18,281 nt of DNA. It comes from CAZFQD01 sp964520885 (GTDB lineage Bacteria; Bacillota; Clostridia; Oscillospirales; SIG519). Numbering within the stretch: the stretch's first letter is position 1; each line of letters opens with the position of its first letter. The stretch covers positions 1 through 18,281 of the forward strand of contig CAZFQD010000032.1 in NCBI GenBank assembly GCA_964520885.1, written 5' to 3'. Below the pieces are notes generated by a model. It was not told where the DNA came from. It saw only the letters and a list, made by a program, of their open reading frames with translations, and searched no databases. This document shows, in pieces, positions 8,611-15,715 of the stretch. The translations under genes and the position numbers were made by a program.

Positions 8611-8646
8611 GTTAGTGATATTAAATTACAAAAAGAGGGTGAAAAT

Positions 8647-9273
8647 TTGAAAAATAAATTTATTATAGCTTTTTTGTTATTGGCATTCTTATTTTCTTTT
8701 ATGCAGGTTTTTGGTGCAAGTGTAATGCCTCAGTTATTTCAAGGGAACGACTCAAATCCAAATGATTATACACCCCCATCAGGCTGTATTCATTATGAAA
8801 TTCCCAATAGTGGAACTCCAGGAACCTATACGGTAAAATTTAACAGCTCAGGACAAGTTGACCCAAGCGGAAATTGTAGTTTTACAGTAACTGTAGGTAA
8901 GCAAAGTGGACAATCTTATACAAAGGTTTTATCTTGGAGTAGTAATTTCCCGATATATGCTGTAATAGTTAAAGGAGGAAATGCTTTTAACTTATACCAA
9001 TATCCTAACACTACAAGAGAAGATACTGATTTAGTTTCTCCTAATAATGCTTCAGGAAAGCCAGCTGATGTAAGCCATGTTTCAATTGTTATATGTAGTG
9101 GTAGTTGTTCATCGTCAAACTCATCATCTACCTCTTCTGTATGCCCTCCTACCCCCTGCGATAATTCAGGAATATTTTTAGTGTTTTTAATAATTTCTTT
9201 TTTCTTGATTGGTCTAATTGGCGGATTGCTTTATTGTTGTTGTTATAAAAAGCATCATAATAGATGTGAATAA
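8647..9273 (+). CDS. Small exported Cys/Ser-rich protein with C-terminal membrane anchor
   Basis: Function not recognised. 208 aa from a TTG start chosen because GAGGGTG lies at the right distance and the reading begins with a proper signal peptide (MKNKFIIAFLLLAFLFSF, cut near 24). The outside domain (about 25-150) has a few cysteines and the pattern IVKGGNAFNLYQYP...DT.L.SPNN...SHVSIVIC, which resembles a module in other secreted and wall-anchored bacterial proteins (recalled, not searched). A Ser/Cys linker (SGSCSSSNSSSTSS) leads to one membrane helix (175-195), then a short cytoplasmic tail YCCCYKKHHNRCE with clustered Cys and His. Topology: outside domain, one helix, tail inside. It lies in the repeat-flanked segment. 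The cytoplasmic CCC/HH tail might bind metal or be acylated; this is speculation. Confidence 0.8.
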   Translation: MKNKFIIAFLLLAFLFSFMQVFGASVMPQLFQGNDSNPNDYTPPSGCIHYEIPNSGTPGTYTVKFNSSGQVDPSGNCSFTVTVGKQSGQSYTKVLSWSSNFPIYAVIVKGGNAFNLYQYPNTTREDTDLVSPNNASGKPADVSHVSIVICSGSCSSSNSSSTSSVCPPTPCDNSGIFLVFLIISFFLIGLIGGLLYCCCYKKHHNRCE

Positions 9274-9344
9274 TTATATTAAAGTTTATTAAAAAACTAA
9301 AAGGGGCTGTAACAATGCACAGTTTTTAAGTCGCAAAACATCAA

Positions 9345-9382
9345 AAAAAATCTCACTTTCAAAATTGGAGGTGAGATTTTTT
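9345..9382. terminator. Hairpin terminator
   Basis: Arms AAAAAATCTCAC (9345-9356) and GTGAGATTTTTT (9371-9382), 12 bp perfect with a 14-nt loop, running into T-rich sequence on the plus strand and, read backwards, on the minus strand. It lies between the membrane-protein gene (plus) and the convergent small regulator gene (minus), so probably bidirectional. Confidence 0.8.
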
Positions 9383-9447
9383 CATATAATTTTATTTTTC
9401 AAATAATTTGCCCTAATTTTGACTAAAAAACAAAAAAACAAGAGGAA

Positions 9448-9645
9448 TTATCTCCTTGTGTCTTGCTCATTTGGTGGAGGTGAATTGTCAATATTATTAA
9501 TGGCAAACATTAAACTTTGCAATACGAGTTTATTTAAAGATAATTTGTTTTTTGAAGCTAATAGCTCCATTTTTTCTACTAATTCAATAGGTAAACGAAA
9601 TGTTTTTGAAACACTATCGTAACCTTTTTGTATTTTAAACATCAT
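9448..9645 (-). CDS. Ribbon-helix-helix (Arc/CopG-like) DNA-binding protein
   Basis: A 65-residue protein whose core SVSKTFRLPIELVEKMELLA followed by SLNKLVLQSLMFAINNI fits the beta-helix-helix pattern of Arc/MetJ/CopG regulators: one strand that would enter the major groove, then two helices for dimerisation. The C-terminus is Pro/Asp/Arg rich and probably disordered. Start: the ATG at 9643-9645 follows AGAGGTGATT (a typical ribosome site); the ATG right after it, or a TTG at 9660, are alternatives. It is divergent from the GGDEF/HD-GYP gene, and a 10-bp palindrome lies between them, so it may repress itself and that gene. No toxin partner is adjacent, so an antitoxin role has no support here. 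Confidence 0.75.
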   Translation of the reverse strand: MMFKIQKGYDSVSKTFRLPIELVEKMELLASKNKLSLNKLVLQSLMFAINNIDNSPPPNEQDTRR

Positions 9646-9692
9646 AATCACCTCTTGCAATTATTTTATAATATAAAATAATATAAATATAG

Positions 9693-9733
9693 ACTAATTT
9701 TGTCTTGCAAAATTAGTTCACTTATAGTATAAT
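9693..9733. promoter_or_regulatory. Divergent promoter with palindromic operator
   Basis: Arms ACTAATTTTG (9693-9702) and CAAAATTAGT (9708-9717) form a perfect 10-bp palindrome with a 5-nt centre. On the plus strand TTGCAA (9706-9711), 16 bases and TATAAT (9728-9733) form a good promoter for the GGDEF gene whose -35 overlaps the right arm. TTGCAA is its own complement, so it could also be a -35 for the minus-strand gene. The ribbon-helix-helix protein is the obvious candidate binder (inference). Confidence 0.6.
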
Positions 9734-9834
9734 AATATTATGAAGTGAATGTTATGGAATTATACAAAAAAATAATCATTTATAGCATTTAATTGAAATT
9801 TGGGTATTAAGCAATGCTTTAGAAGGAGGATATT

Positions 9835-11034
9835 ATGGCAGTAAAAAATGTCTTTCAAAACGAAGAAAAAGAAAAACTGGCAGAAGAGTTAGAAATTGCC
9901 AATAAGGAACTTGCCTTTCAAAACGAAGAGAAAGAAAAACTGGTAGCAGAGTTAGTCATTGCCAATAAAGAGCTTGCCTTTCAAAACGAAGAGATTTTAT
10001 ATCTTAGCTATCATGATAGTTTAACAGGTCTTTATAACCGAACATTTTTTGAAGAAGAGGTAAAGCGACTTGAGGTTGACCGCCAGTTACCACTTTCTGT
10101 AATAATGGGAGATATAAATGGGTTAAAACTTGTTAATGACAGTTTTGGTCATGAGTTTGGTGATAAATATATTATTGAAGTTGCAAAAATTTTAAGAAAC
10201 TGTTGTAGAGAGGAGGATATTATTGCAAGAGTAGGAGGAGATGAATTCTGTATTCTTCTACCAAAGTCCAATGAAGAAATAACACAAAACATATGTAATC
10301 GTATATATAAAGAGTGTAAAGAGCATGAAAAAAACAACAAAGATGAAATGTATTTTATTAGTATTTCATTGGGTTATACTACACGAACAATTGCACACGA
10401 GCTAATTGAAACTATTATGAAGGAAGCAGAAATGGCAATGTATAAGCATAAACTCTTAGAAACAAGAAGTTTGCGAAGTTCCATTGTATCTTCAATAATC
10501 AGCACATTGCGTGAAAGATATATAGAAACCGAAGAGCATAGCGATAGGATGAAACAACTTTGTCGTGCGACAGGTGTTGCTTTGGGAATTTCAATTATTA
10601 TGCTTGATGACTTGGAACTGTTAGCTATGTTACATGATATAGGGAAAATCGCCATAAGGGATGTTATAATAAATAAGAAAGATAAATTAACAAACGATGA
10701 ATGGAAAGAAATGAAACGACATTCGGAAATCGGTTATCATATTACACAATCAACCGTTGAATTTCAGCAAATATCAAAATATATATTAGCTCATCATGAA
10801 AATTGGGATGGGAGCGGCTATCCTCGGCAACTTAAAGGGGAAGAAATACCGCTTTTGTCTCGTATTATTTTTGTTGTTGATGCTTATGATGCGATGACAA
10901 ATGACCGACCATATCGCAAAGCTTTATCTGAAAATGAAGCCATAAACGAAATCAAAAAGTGTTCAGGTACACACTTTGACCCTAATATTGCCAAAATATT
11001 TATTGAAAAGGTTTTGGGAAAAGCGTGGGAATAG
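9835..11034 (+). CDS. GGDEF and HD-GYP dual-domain c-di-GMP enzyme
   Basis: Cyclic-di-GMP synthase/phosphodiesterase, 399 aa, cytoplasmic. Residues about 5-52 are a coiled coil made of 21-residue units (FQNEEKEKL..EL.IANKELA) present twice plus a partial third, with a 63-nt DNA period (9852, 9915, 9978). The GGDEF domain follows, with active-site GGDEF intact at 134-138 and an inhibitory-site RxxD (REED) five residues before it. The HD-GYP domain has HDIGK at 267-271, HHENWDGSGYP with GYP at 328-330, and DAYDAMTNDRPYR. Both active sites look complete, so both activities are possible; which dominates cannot be read. No PAS, GAF or membrane sensor precedes the coil. The start is fixed by AGAAGGAGG seven bases or so upstream. 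It lies in the repeat-flanked segment and reads away from the ribbon-helix-helix gene. Confidence 0.95.
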   Translation: MAVKNVFQNEEKEKLAEELEIANKELAFQNEEKEKLVAELVIANKELAFQNEEILYLSYHDSLTGLYNRTFFEEEVKRLEVDRQLPLSVIMGDINGLKLVNDSFGHEFGDKYIIEVAKILRNCCREEDIIARVGGDEFCILLPKSNEEITQNICNRIYKECKEHEKNNKDEMYFISISLGYTTRTIAHELIETIMKEAEMAMYKHKLLETRSLRSSIVSSIISTLRERYIETEEHSDRMKQLCRATGVALGISIIMLDDLELLAMLHDIGKIAIRDVIINKKDKLTNDEWKEMKRHSEIGYHITQSTVEFQQISKYILAHHENWDGSGYPRQLKGEEIPLLSRIIFVVDAYDAMTNDRPYRKALSENEAINEIKKCSGTHFDPNIAKIFIEKVLGKAWE

Positions 11035-11086
11035 TATTTTTATTGGTTAGTTTTAACTATATAAATAATTTATTTAATATAAAAAT

Positions 11087-11112
11087 TGCCTGCTTTTTAA
11101 AAAAAGCAGGCA
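11087..11112 (+). terminator. Terminator of the GGDEF/HD-GYP gene
   Basis: Arms TGCCTGCTTTTT (11087-11098) and AAAAAGCAGGCA (11101-11112) followed by TTTCTTTT, 52 bp after the stop codon. Confidence 0.88.
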
Positions 11113-11145
11113 TTTCTTTTAATTGTTTTTAAGCCTATTAAGTTA

Positions 11146-11297
11146 AGTCAGCAAAGCGAAAGCAACGGTTTTGTAGGGGCGATTATCAATCGCCCGTCTG
11201 AATAATAACAGTAAAATGATATTTTCGGGCGATTAATAATCGCCCCTACAACCAAAATCAAATATCATCATAGAATATCTTTATATTTTTGCTGACT
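11146..11297. repeat. Nested inverted-repeat element (MITE-like)
   Basis: This 372-bp gap between the GGDEF gene and the antitoxin gene holds a nested structure and no gene. Inner arms at 11172-11196 and 11226-11250 (25 bp, one mismatch) begin TGTAGGGGCGATTAT and are inverted relative to each other; each arm is itself a hairpin (GGGCGATT/AATCGCCC). Outer arms AGTCAGCAAA (11146-11155) and TTTGCTGACT (11288-11297) are perfect 10-bp inverted repeats. The TGTAGGG...CCG outline matches 3595-3622. There is no transposase; it may be a non-autonomous element or a structured RNA. Confidence 0.7.
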
Positions 11298-11406
11298 AAA
11301 ATTAATACCCATTTAATAAAATAAAGAAAAAAAGTTATTGATATTTGTAGTCTTATGTTGTAAAATAAACACAGAATGAATGATTGTGTTAGAAGGTGGC
11401 ACCATT

Positions 11407-11574
11407 ATGATAAAAAAAATTACAAGAGATAAGACTCTCAAAAATGCTTTAGCCTCTGTTAAAATGGAAGGCTTTAAAACTGATTTTGCACTTGAAAATA
11501 GATGCAAATTGATTATGCAAGGCAAATTAAACTTAAAGGATTGCGTAGCTCAAATTGCACAGAAAGGTGTATAA
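11407..11574 (+). CDS. VbhA-like antitoxin of a Fic toxin module
   Basis: A 55-residue protein reading ...KNALASVKMEGFKTDFALEN. The motif SVKMEG matches the (S/T)xxxE(G/N) inhibitory helix by which class I Fic antitoxins such as VbhA place a glutamate in the Fic ATP pocket and block AMP transfer. The surrounding NALAS...MEG and the MQGKL stretch also fit that family. ATG at 11407 follows GAAGGTGG at 11392-11399; an in-frame ATG at 11380 would add nine residues but lacks a good site. Immediately downstream (3 nt after the stop) is the start of a Fic toxin gene that is broken off. The antitoxin is therefore an orphan, probably non-essential, and possibly still able to inhibit a Fic protein elsewhere. 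Confidence 0.78.
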   Translation: MIKKITRDKTLKNALASVKMEGFKTDFALENRCKLIMQGKLNLKDCVAQIAQKGV

Positions 11575-11577
11575 GCC

Positions 11578-11649
11578 ATGAGTTATAGCACCGATTTCAT
11601 AACAGATGATTGCTATCCCGATACAACCGTATTAATAAAGTTATACTAA
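11578..11649 (+). pseudogene. Truncated 5' end of a Fic toxin gene
   Basis: An ATG three bases after the antitoxin stop opens a 23-codon frame, MSYSTDFITDDCYPDTTVLI..., whose CYPDTTVL part matches the usual Fic N-terminus (Y-CYPGT-VLxNKLG, from memory). The frame stops at 11647-11649, and 8 bp later the right-hand 235-bp repeat begins. The whole Fic core, including the HPFxxGNG catalytic motif, is missing. Truncation at the repeat junction indicates that the rearrangement removed the toxin. Confidence 0.72.
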
Positions 11650-11657
11650 TTATTTAT

Positions 11658-11707
11658 TGAAAACAAAACACGATACTGTCAAAAACAGTATTAATAATGT
11701 TAGATGA
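11658..11707 (+). pseudogene. Remnant 3' tail of the RCC1/dockerin gene
   Basis: Encodes KTKHDTVKNSINNVR then stop, the same last 15 residues as the intact protein ending at 8334, with one silent change. No coding sequence for that protein precedes it; the truncated Fic frame ends 8 bp upstream. Confidence 0.88.
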
Positions 11708-11739
11708 TAAAACTAATCAATAACTGAAAAATAATATAA

Positions 11740-11773
11740 AAATGCCTACTTAAAAAATTCTAAGTAGGCATTT
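11740..11773. terminator. Terminator of the EF-G-like gene (repeat copy)
   Basis: Arms AAATGCCTACTTA (11740-11752) and TAAGTAGGCATTT (11761-11773) with an 8-nt loop; T-rich after it on the plus strand and, on the minus strand, TTTATATTATTTTT. It lies 23 bp past the EF-G stop codon. The stem is kept between the two copies although the loop has changed. Confidence 0.85.
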
Positions 11774-11795
11774 ATTTTTAATGCAATATTATATT

Positions 11796-13877
11796 TTATT
11801 TCTCTTCCTCTAATAAATGCTTGCTTTCCTCAATTACCTTAGCCGAAATATTTGCGGGTGCTTCTTGATACCTTGCAAATTCAAGAATAAAACTTCCTCT
11901 ACCTTGTGTCATTGAACGAAGGTCAATAGCATATCTGTGCATTTCAGCCATTGGAACTTCGGCTTCAACTATTTGATTTCCATCCTCAGAAGGAATCATT
12001 CCCAATATTTGACCTCGGCGTTTATTAATATCGCCAATAATATCTCCCATTTGATTATCGGGAATAAGCACCTTTAAATTGCCAATAGGCTCTAATAAAA
12101 CAGGATTAGCTTGAGCTAAGCCGGTTTTATAAGCATTAGAAGCGGCTAATCTAAATGCCATTTCAGAAGAGTCAACCGGATGATAAGAGCCGTCAACCAA
12201 CCTGGCTTTAAGGTTAACAACAGGATAACCTGCTAATACTCCGTGCAAAACACAATCTCTTAATCCCTTTTCAACAGCAGGGAAGAAATTTCGTGGAACA
12301 GCACCGCCAAAAACCTTTTCTTCAAAAACAAGTTCTTGCTCCTCAGAAGGCTCAAATTCTATCCATACATGTCCAAATTGTCCGTGTCCACCAGATTGCT
12401 TTTTGTGTTTGCCTTCAACTTTAACCTTTTTCTTAATTGCTTCTCTATAAGCAACAATAGGCAAAACAAGGTCAACTCCTGTTCCAAATTTATTTTTGAG
12501 TTTAGAAACTAAAACATCAAGATGCATTTCGCCCATACCACTAATAATATGTTGTTTAGTTTCTGAATTATTAATAAAAGTAAATGTTAAATCTTCATCC
12601 TTTAAACGGTGCATACCTGCTGAGATTTTTTCTTCATCTCCCTTTGCCTTAGGTAAAACAGCCATTGAAAGAGTAGGCTTAGGAAAGGTAAAACCTTGAA
12701 TTGTAAGTTGCTTAGAACTATCGCAAAGAGTATCACCTGTGATTGTTTCTCCAAGTTTAGTAACAATAGCAATATCTCCGGCGGCAACCTTGTGAGTGTC
12801 AACCTGTTTCTTTCCTCTAATAAAGAATATATGTGCAATTTTTTCAGTTTGCCCTGTTCTAACATTAAGTAAGGTGCTATCGGACTTAATAGTCCCCGAT
12901 ACTACTTTCAAATATGACATTTTACCAACAAAAGCATCAGCAACTGTTTTGAATACAAGAGCGGCAACAGGTGCAGTTTCGTTTGCCTCAACTTTTATAT
13001 TTTCGCCATTTTTATCTACTGCTTGTGTATTAGAAAAGTTAATAGGAGATGGAAAATACTTTGTAATTATATCAAGAGATGAGTTCACTCCGCATAAATT
13101 AATTGAAGAACCACATAAAACAGGCATAATTGCTCCGCTAATTATACCGGAGCAAAGACCTTTTTTAATGTCCTCACTTGTAAATTCATCGCCAGTGAAA
13201 AACTTTTCCATTAATTCTTCGGTTTCTTCAGCAATTGCTTCATTTAAAGCGGTTTTGCATTGAGTTGCTATTTCTAATAAAGAAGCAGGAATGTCAATTT
13301 CTTTTATATTACCTTTTGCATCACAAGTAGTTGCCTTCATATCAATAATATTTACAACTCCAGTGAATTTTCCTTCGTTAACAATTGGCAATTCAAAAGC
13401 ACAAATATGTACACCGTATTTTTCCTTTAAACTATCATATACTTTAAAAAAGTCTGAATTTTCTTCATCTAATTTAGAAATAAAGAAAGCTATTGGTTTT
13501 TTATTTTTATTAGCTAATTTAATGGCTTTTTCAGTTCCAACTCCTATTCCGGATTTCCCCGAAACTAATATTAGAGCAGAATCAGAAGCACTAAGACCTT
13601 CAATAACCTCGCCTTCAAAATCAAAATAGCCCGGAGTGTCAATAACATTAATTTTGCAGTTATTCCATTCTACGGGCAAAACCGAAGTTGAAATAGAAAT
13701 AGTTCTTTTAATTTCCTCTGCATCAAAATCAGAAACTGTATTTCCATCAGAAATCTTTCCCAAACGGTCAGTAGCTTTAGAAACAAAAAGCATTGCTTCA
13801 GCAAGAGATGATTTTCCACATTGACCTTGTCCCATCAGACAAACATTTCTTAAATTGGACGAACTGTAATACTTCAT
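11796..13877 (-). CDS. Elongation factor G-like translational GTPase (paralogue type)
   Basis: Ribosome-associated GTPase of the EF-G family, 693 aa, full length. The P-loop is GQGQCGKSS (16-24); switch II reads DTPGYFDF with Tyr84 where canonical EF-G and EF-Tu have the catalytic His; the guanine motif is SKLDEE rather than NKMD. Domain II and the ribosome-contacting domain IV (SGGHGQFGHVWIEFEP) and V are present. These substitutions mark the secondary EF-G-like group common in Clostridia rather than the str-operon fusA; whether it translocates, recycles or protects ribosomes is unknown. ATG follows GAGGAGAAATTATTA on the minus strand. It is transcribed convergently with the RCC1 gene, and its last ~32 codons are duplicated at 8422-8518. 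Confidence 0.92.
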   Translation of the reverse strand: MKYYSSSNLRNVCLMGQGQCGKSSLAEAMLFVSKATDRLGKISDGNTVSDFDAEEIKRTISISTSVLPVEWNNCKINVIDTPGYFDFEGEVIEGLSASDSALILVSGKSGIGVGTEKAIKLANKNKKPIAFFISKLDEENSDFFKVYDSLKEKYGVHICAFELPIVNEGKFTGVVNIIDMKATTCDAKGNIKEIDIPASLLEIATQCKTALNEAIAEETEELMEKFFTGDEFTSEDIKKGLCSGIISGAIMPVLCGSSINLCGVNSSLDIITKYFPSPINFSNTQAVDKNGENIKVEANETAPVAALVFKTVADAFVGKMSYLKVVSGTIKSDSTLLNVRTGQTEKIAHIFFIRGKKQVDTHKVAAGDIAIVTKLGETITGDTLCDSSKQLTIQGFTFPKPTLSMAVLPKAKGDEEKISAGMHRLKDEDLTFTFINNSETKQHIISGMGEMHLDVLVSKLKNKFGTGVDLVLPIVAYREAIKKKVKVEGKHKKQSGGHGQFGHVWIEFEPSEEQELVFEEKVFGGAVPRNFFPAVEKGLRDCVLHGVLAGYPVVNLKARLVDGSYHPVDSSEMAFRLAASNAYKTGLAQANPVLLEPIGNLKVLIPDNQMGDIIGDINKRRGQILGMIPSEDGNQIVEAEVPMAEMHRYAIDLRSMTQGRGSFILEFARYQEAPANISAKVIEESKHLLEEEK

Positions 13878-13950
13878 TAATAATTTCTCCTCTTGATATA
13901 TTAAAATTTTTTAGAACCAAATTAACAGAACTAACAAAAATACGATAAGC

Positions 13951-13972
13951 AATTTGTTTAAATTAACAAATT
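13951..13972. repeat. Inverted repeat upstream of the EF-G-like gene
   Basis: Arms AATTTGTT (13951-13958) and AACAAATT (13965-13972) around TAAATT, in the 236-bp gap between the divergent EF-G-like and SPOCS-LysM genes. Could be an operator; in such AT-rich DNA chance is also possible. No other gene is visible in the gap. Confidence 0.35.
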
Positions 13973-14113
13973 CTATATCTACAATAGAGTTATTATATAT
14001 TATTTTAATCAAATGTTCAATGTTTTTCAAATAAAATATGTTATTTTTTTTGCATAATTTAGTTTTTGTAAGAATATATTTTCATAGGATTAACAAATGA
14101 GAGGAGAATTGGT

Positions 14114-15646
14114 GTGGAAATTAAAGGTGATAATATTAAAATAACTGAGACTATTTTTGATGGTTTTTTTGAAAAAGGAGTTGAATGTGATTTTATAGTT
14201 CCAGATTATTATCCGGATATTCTAAAAATAATTTTTGTTGAAGCAGTGCATAGAATAAAGGGAAAAATAATTGGCAACGACAAGCTAACTATTAAAGGGG
14301 ATTTAGAATTTAGGGTAGTTTATTATGCTGACGGTGATGGACAAATCAAGGTTCTTAATTTACCTTGTGAGTTTGAACACAGCTTTGATGTCAAGGGAAT
14401 TAATAGTAATTCAATGGTTAAATTAAAAGTAAAGGTTGAAAATTCTTCGTGTAGGGTTTTAAATCCACGCAAAATTAGCGTTAAGGGAATTGTTTGTTTA
14501 GTGGCAAAGGTATTAGAAAACAAGGAATGTGAAACAGTTAAGGAAATTGGTAGTGAAGATTTTGAATTATTAACAAAGGAAATAGAGGTATATACTTTAA
14601 ATAGCAAAGCTGAAAAGATTTTAAATATTTCAGAAGAACTCGAAATAAACTCGTCAATGCCACTTGTGAAATCTCTTATAAAAACAGATGCAGTTTTCAA
14701 AACAGAGGATATTAAGCTACTTAGCAATAAAATTATTATTAGAGGAACGACATTTATTAAAAGTCTTTATTTATCGGAGGATGATACAATTGAGGTATTT
14801 GAAAACGAACTTCCTTTCACTCAAATAATTGATGTTGATGGAGTAGATGAAAGTTGCGATTGTGAAATAAAATATGAAATTGATAGTGTAAATTGTTCTA
14901 AGAAGGAAAATAAAGATGGAGAAAATGCTTTGTTAACCTTAGATTTAAGTTGCAATTCAGTTGCAAATATCTATAAAAACAAATCCTTTAAGGCAATAAT
15001 TGATGCTTATAATGTTGATTATGAAATTAAATTAGAAAAAAAGCAACTTAAAATTGTATCATTAATTGAAAAAAAATCAGATAGTAATAACAATAAAAAT
15101 AGCTTGGATTTTGAAGACAGCATATCAAAAATAATTGATATAAAATTAGAGCCGTCAATTAGTAGTGCAAGTTTAAATGGGATGACGATGGTTTTAGAGG
15201 GAAGTATAGAAGCTAATATTTTAGCTTTTGACCTTAGTAATAATTTATTAAGTATTAATAAAACCATTCCATTAAGTTATTCCTCAGAGATAAAAGAAAA
15301 ATGTGAGAATATGAGTTTTGAGCCGGAAATAGCAATAGAAGATATAAGTTATACCTTCATTTCGGAAAACCGAATTGACATTCGCTATGAAACTTTAATT
15401 AATACGGTTGTTTTGGGAACTCAGAAGGAGAGTGTGGTTTCTGAAATATTTTTAGATGAGACAAAGCCAAAAGAAAAGGTAAAAGCACTACCAATTACTC
15501 TTTATTTTGCAAAAAGCGGAGAAAGTATTTGGAGCATTGCTAAAAAATATAATGCTTCACAAGAAATAGTTAAAAAAGCAAATGATTCAGAAAATGAAAT
15601 ATTGTTAGAAGATAAAATGTTATTAATTCCAAGAAAAAAATATTAG
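14114..15646 (+). CDS. SPOCS (DUF3794) and LysM protein, probable spore-envelope protein
   Basis: Probable spore coat or cortex-interface protein, 510 aa, no signal peptide. Three beta-rich segments of SPOCS/DUF3794 type can be traced (about 15-140, 197-320 and 350-458), the first opening EKGVECDFIVPDYYPDI. A C-terminal LysM domain (about 462-510: SGESIWSIAKKYNASQEIVKKAN...LLIPRKKY) would bind peptidoglycan or cortex glycan. The start is GTG at 14114, supported by GAGGAG at 14101-14106; there is no ATG nearby. It precedes spoIVA by 69 bp on the same strand, which agrees with the forespore-surface role known for LysM/SPOCS proteins in Clostridia. I could not identify a convincing sigma-E promoter by eye. 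Exact role unknown. Confidence 0.87.
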   Translation: MEIKGDNIKITETIFDGFFEKGVECDFIVPDYYPDILKIIFVEAVHRIKGKIIGNDKLTIKGDLEFRVVYYADGDGQIKVLNLPCEFEHSFDVKGINSNSMVKLKVKVENSSCRVLNPRKISVKGIVCLVAKVLENKECETVKEIGSEDFELLTKEIEVYTLNSKAEKILNISEELEINSSMPLVKSLIKTDAVFKTEDIKLLSNKIIIRGTTFIKSLYLSEDDTIEVFENELPFTQIIDVDGVDESCDCEIKYEIDSVNCSKKENKDGENALLTLDLSCNSVANIYKNKSFKAIIDAYNVDYEIKLEKKQLKIVSLIEKKSDSNNNKNSLDFEDSISKIIDIKLEPSISSASLNGMTMVLEGSIEANILAFDLSNNLLSINKTIPLSYSSEIKEKCENMSFEPEIAIEDISYTFISENRIDIRYETLINTVVLGTQKESVVSEIFLDETKPKEKVKALPITLYFAKSGESIWSIAKKYNASQEIVKKANDSENEILLEDKMLLIPRKKY

Positions 15647-15715
15647 TTTTGTTCTAAACTAAATATTGGTTTAGTATATATGTATTAACTATATTGCAAC
15701 ATTGGAGGAGCTAAA

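Larger units (their letters stand above)
11658..11892. repeat. ~235-bp direct repeat, right copy
   Basis: Second copy of 8285-8518, in the same orientation. Here the EF-G end is the functional one and the RCC1 tail is the remnant. The coding ends are conserved (about 95-98% by eye) while the short non-coding stretch between RCC1 stop and terminator has drifted, so the copies are not brand new. Confidence 0.9.

Noticed and set aside
9301..9323. GGGGCTGTAACAA stretch resembling an insertion-sequence end
   Set aside because: No matching inverted end, target duplication or transposase fragment is visible nearby, so it was not annotated as a mobile element.
9448..9645. Ribbon-helix-helix protein as antitoxin of a toxin-antitoxin pair
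   Set aside because: No small toxin-like frame is adjacent on the same strand; the divergent neighbour is a c-di-GMP enzyme, so a plain regulator is the simpler reading.
12796..13629. Open frames on the plus strand inside the EF-G-like gene
   Set aside because: Antisense shadows of a gene with continuous family motifs; no ribosome sites or recognisable domains.
13977..13987. ATCTACAATAG, identical to the first 11 bases of the CRISPR repeat, upstream of the EF-G-like gene
   Set aside because: Only 11 bases match, in AT-rich DNA, and the rest of the repeat is absent. A degenerate repeat or crRNA-like regulator would need a matching partial spacer or a small RNA from this spot.
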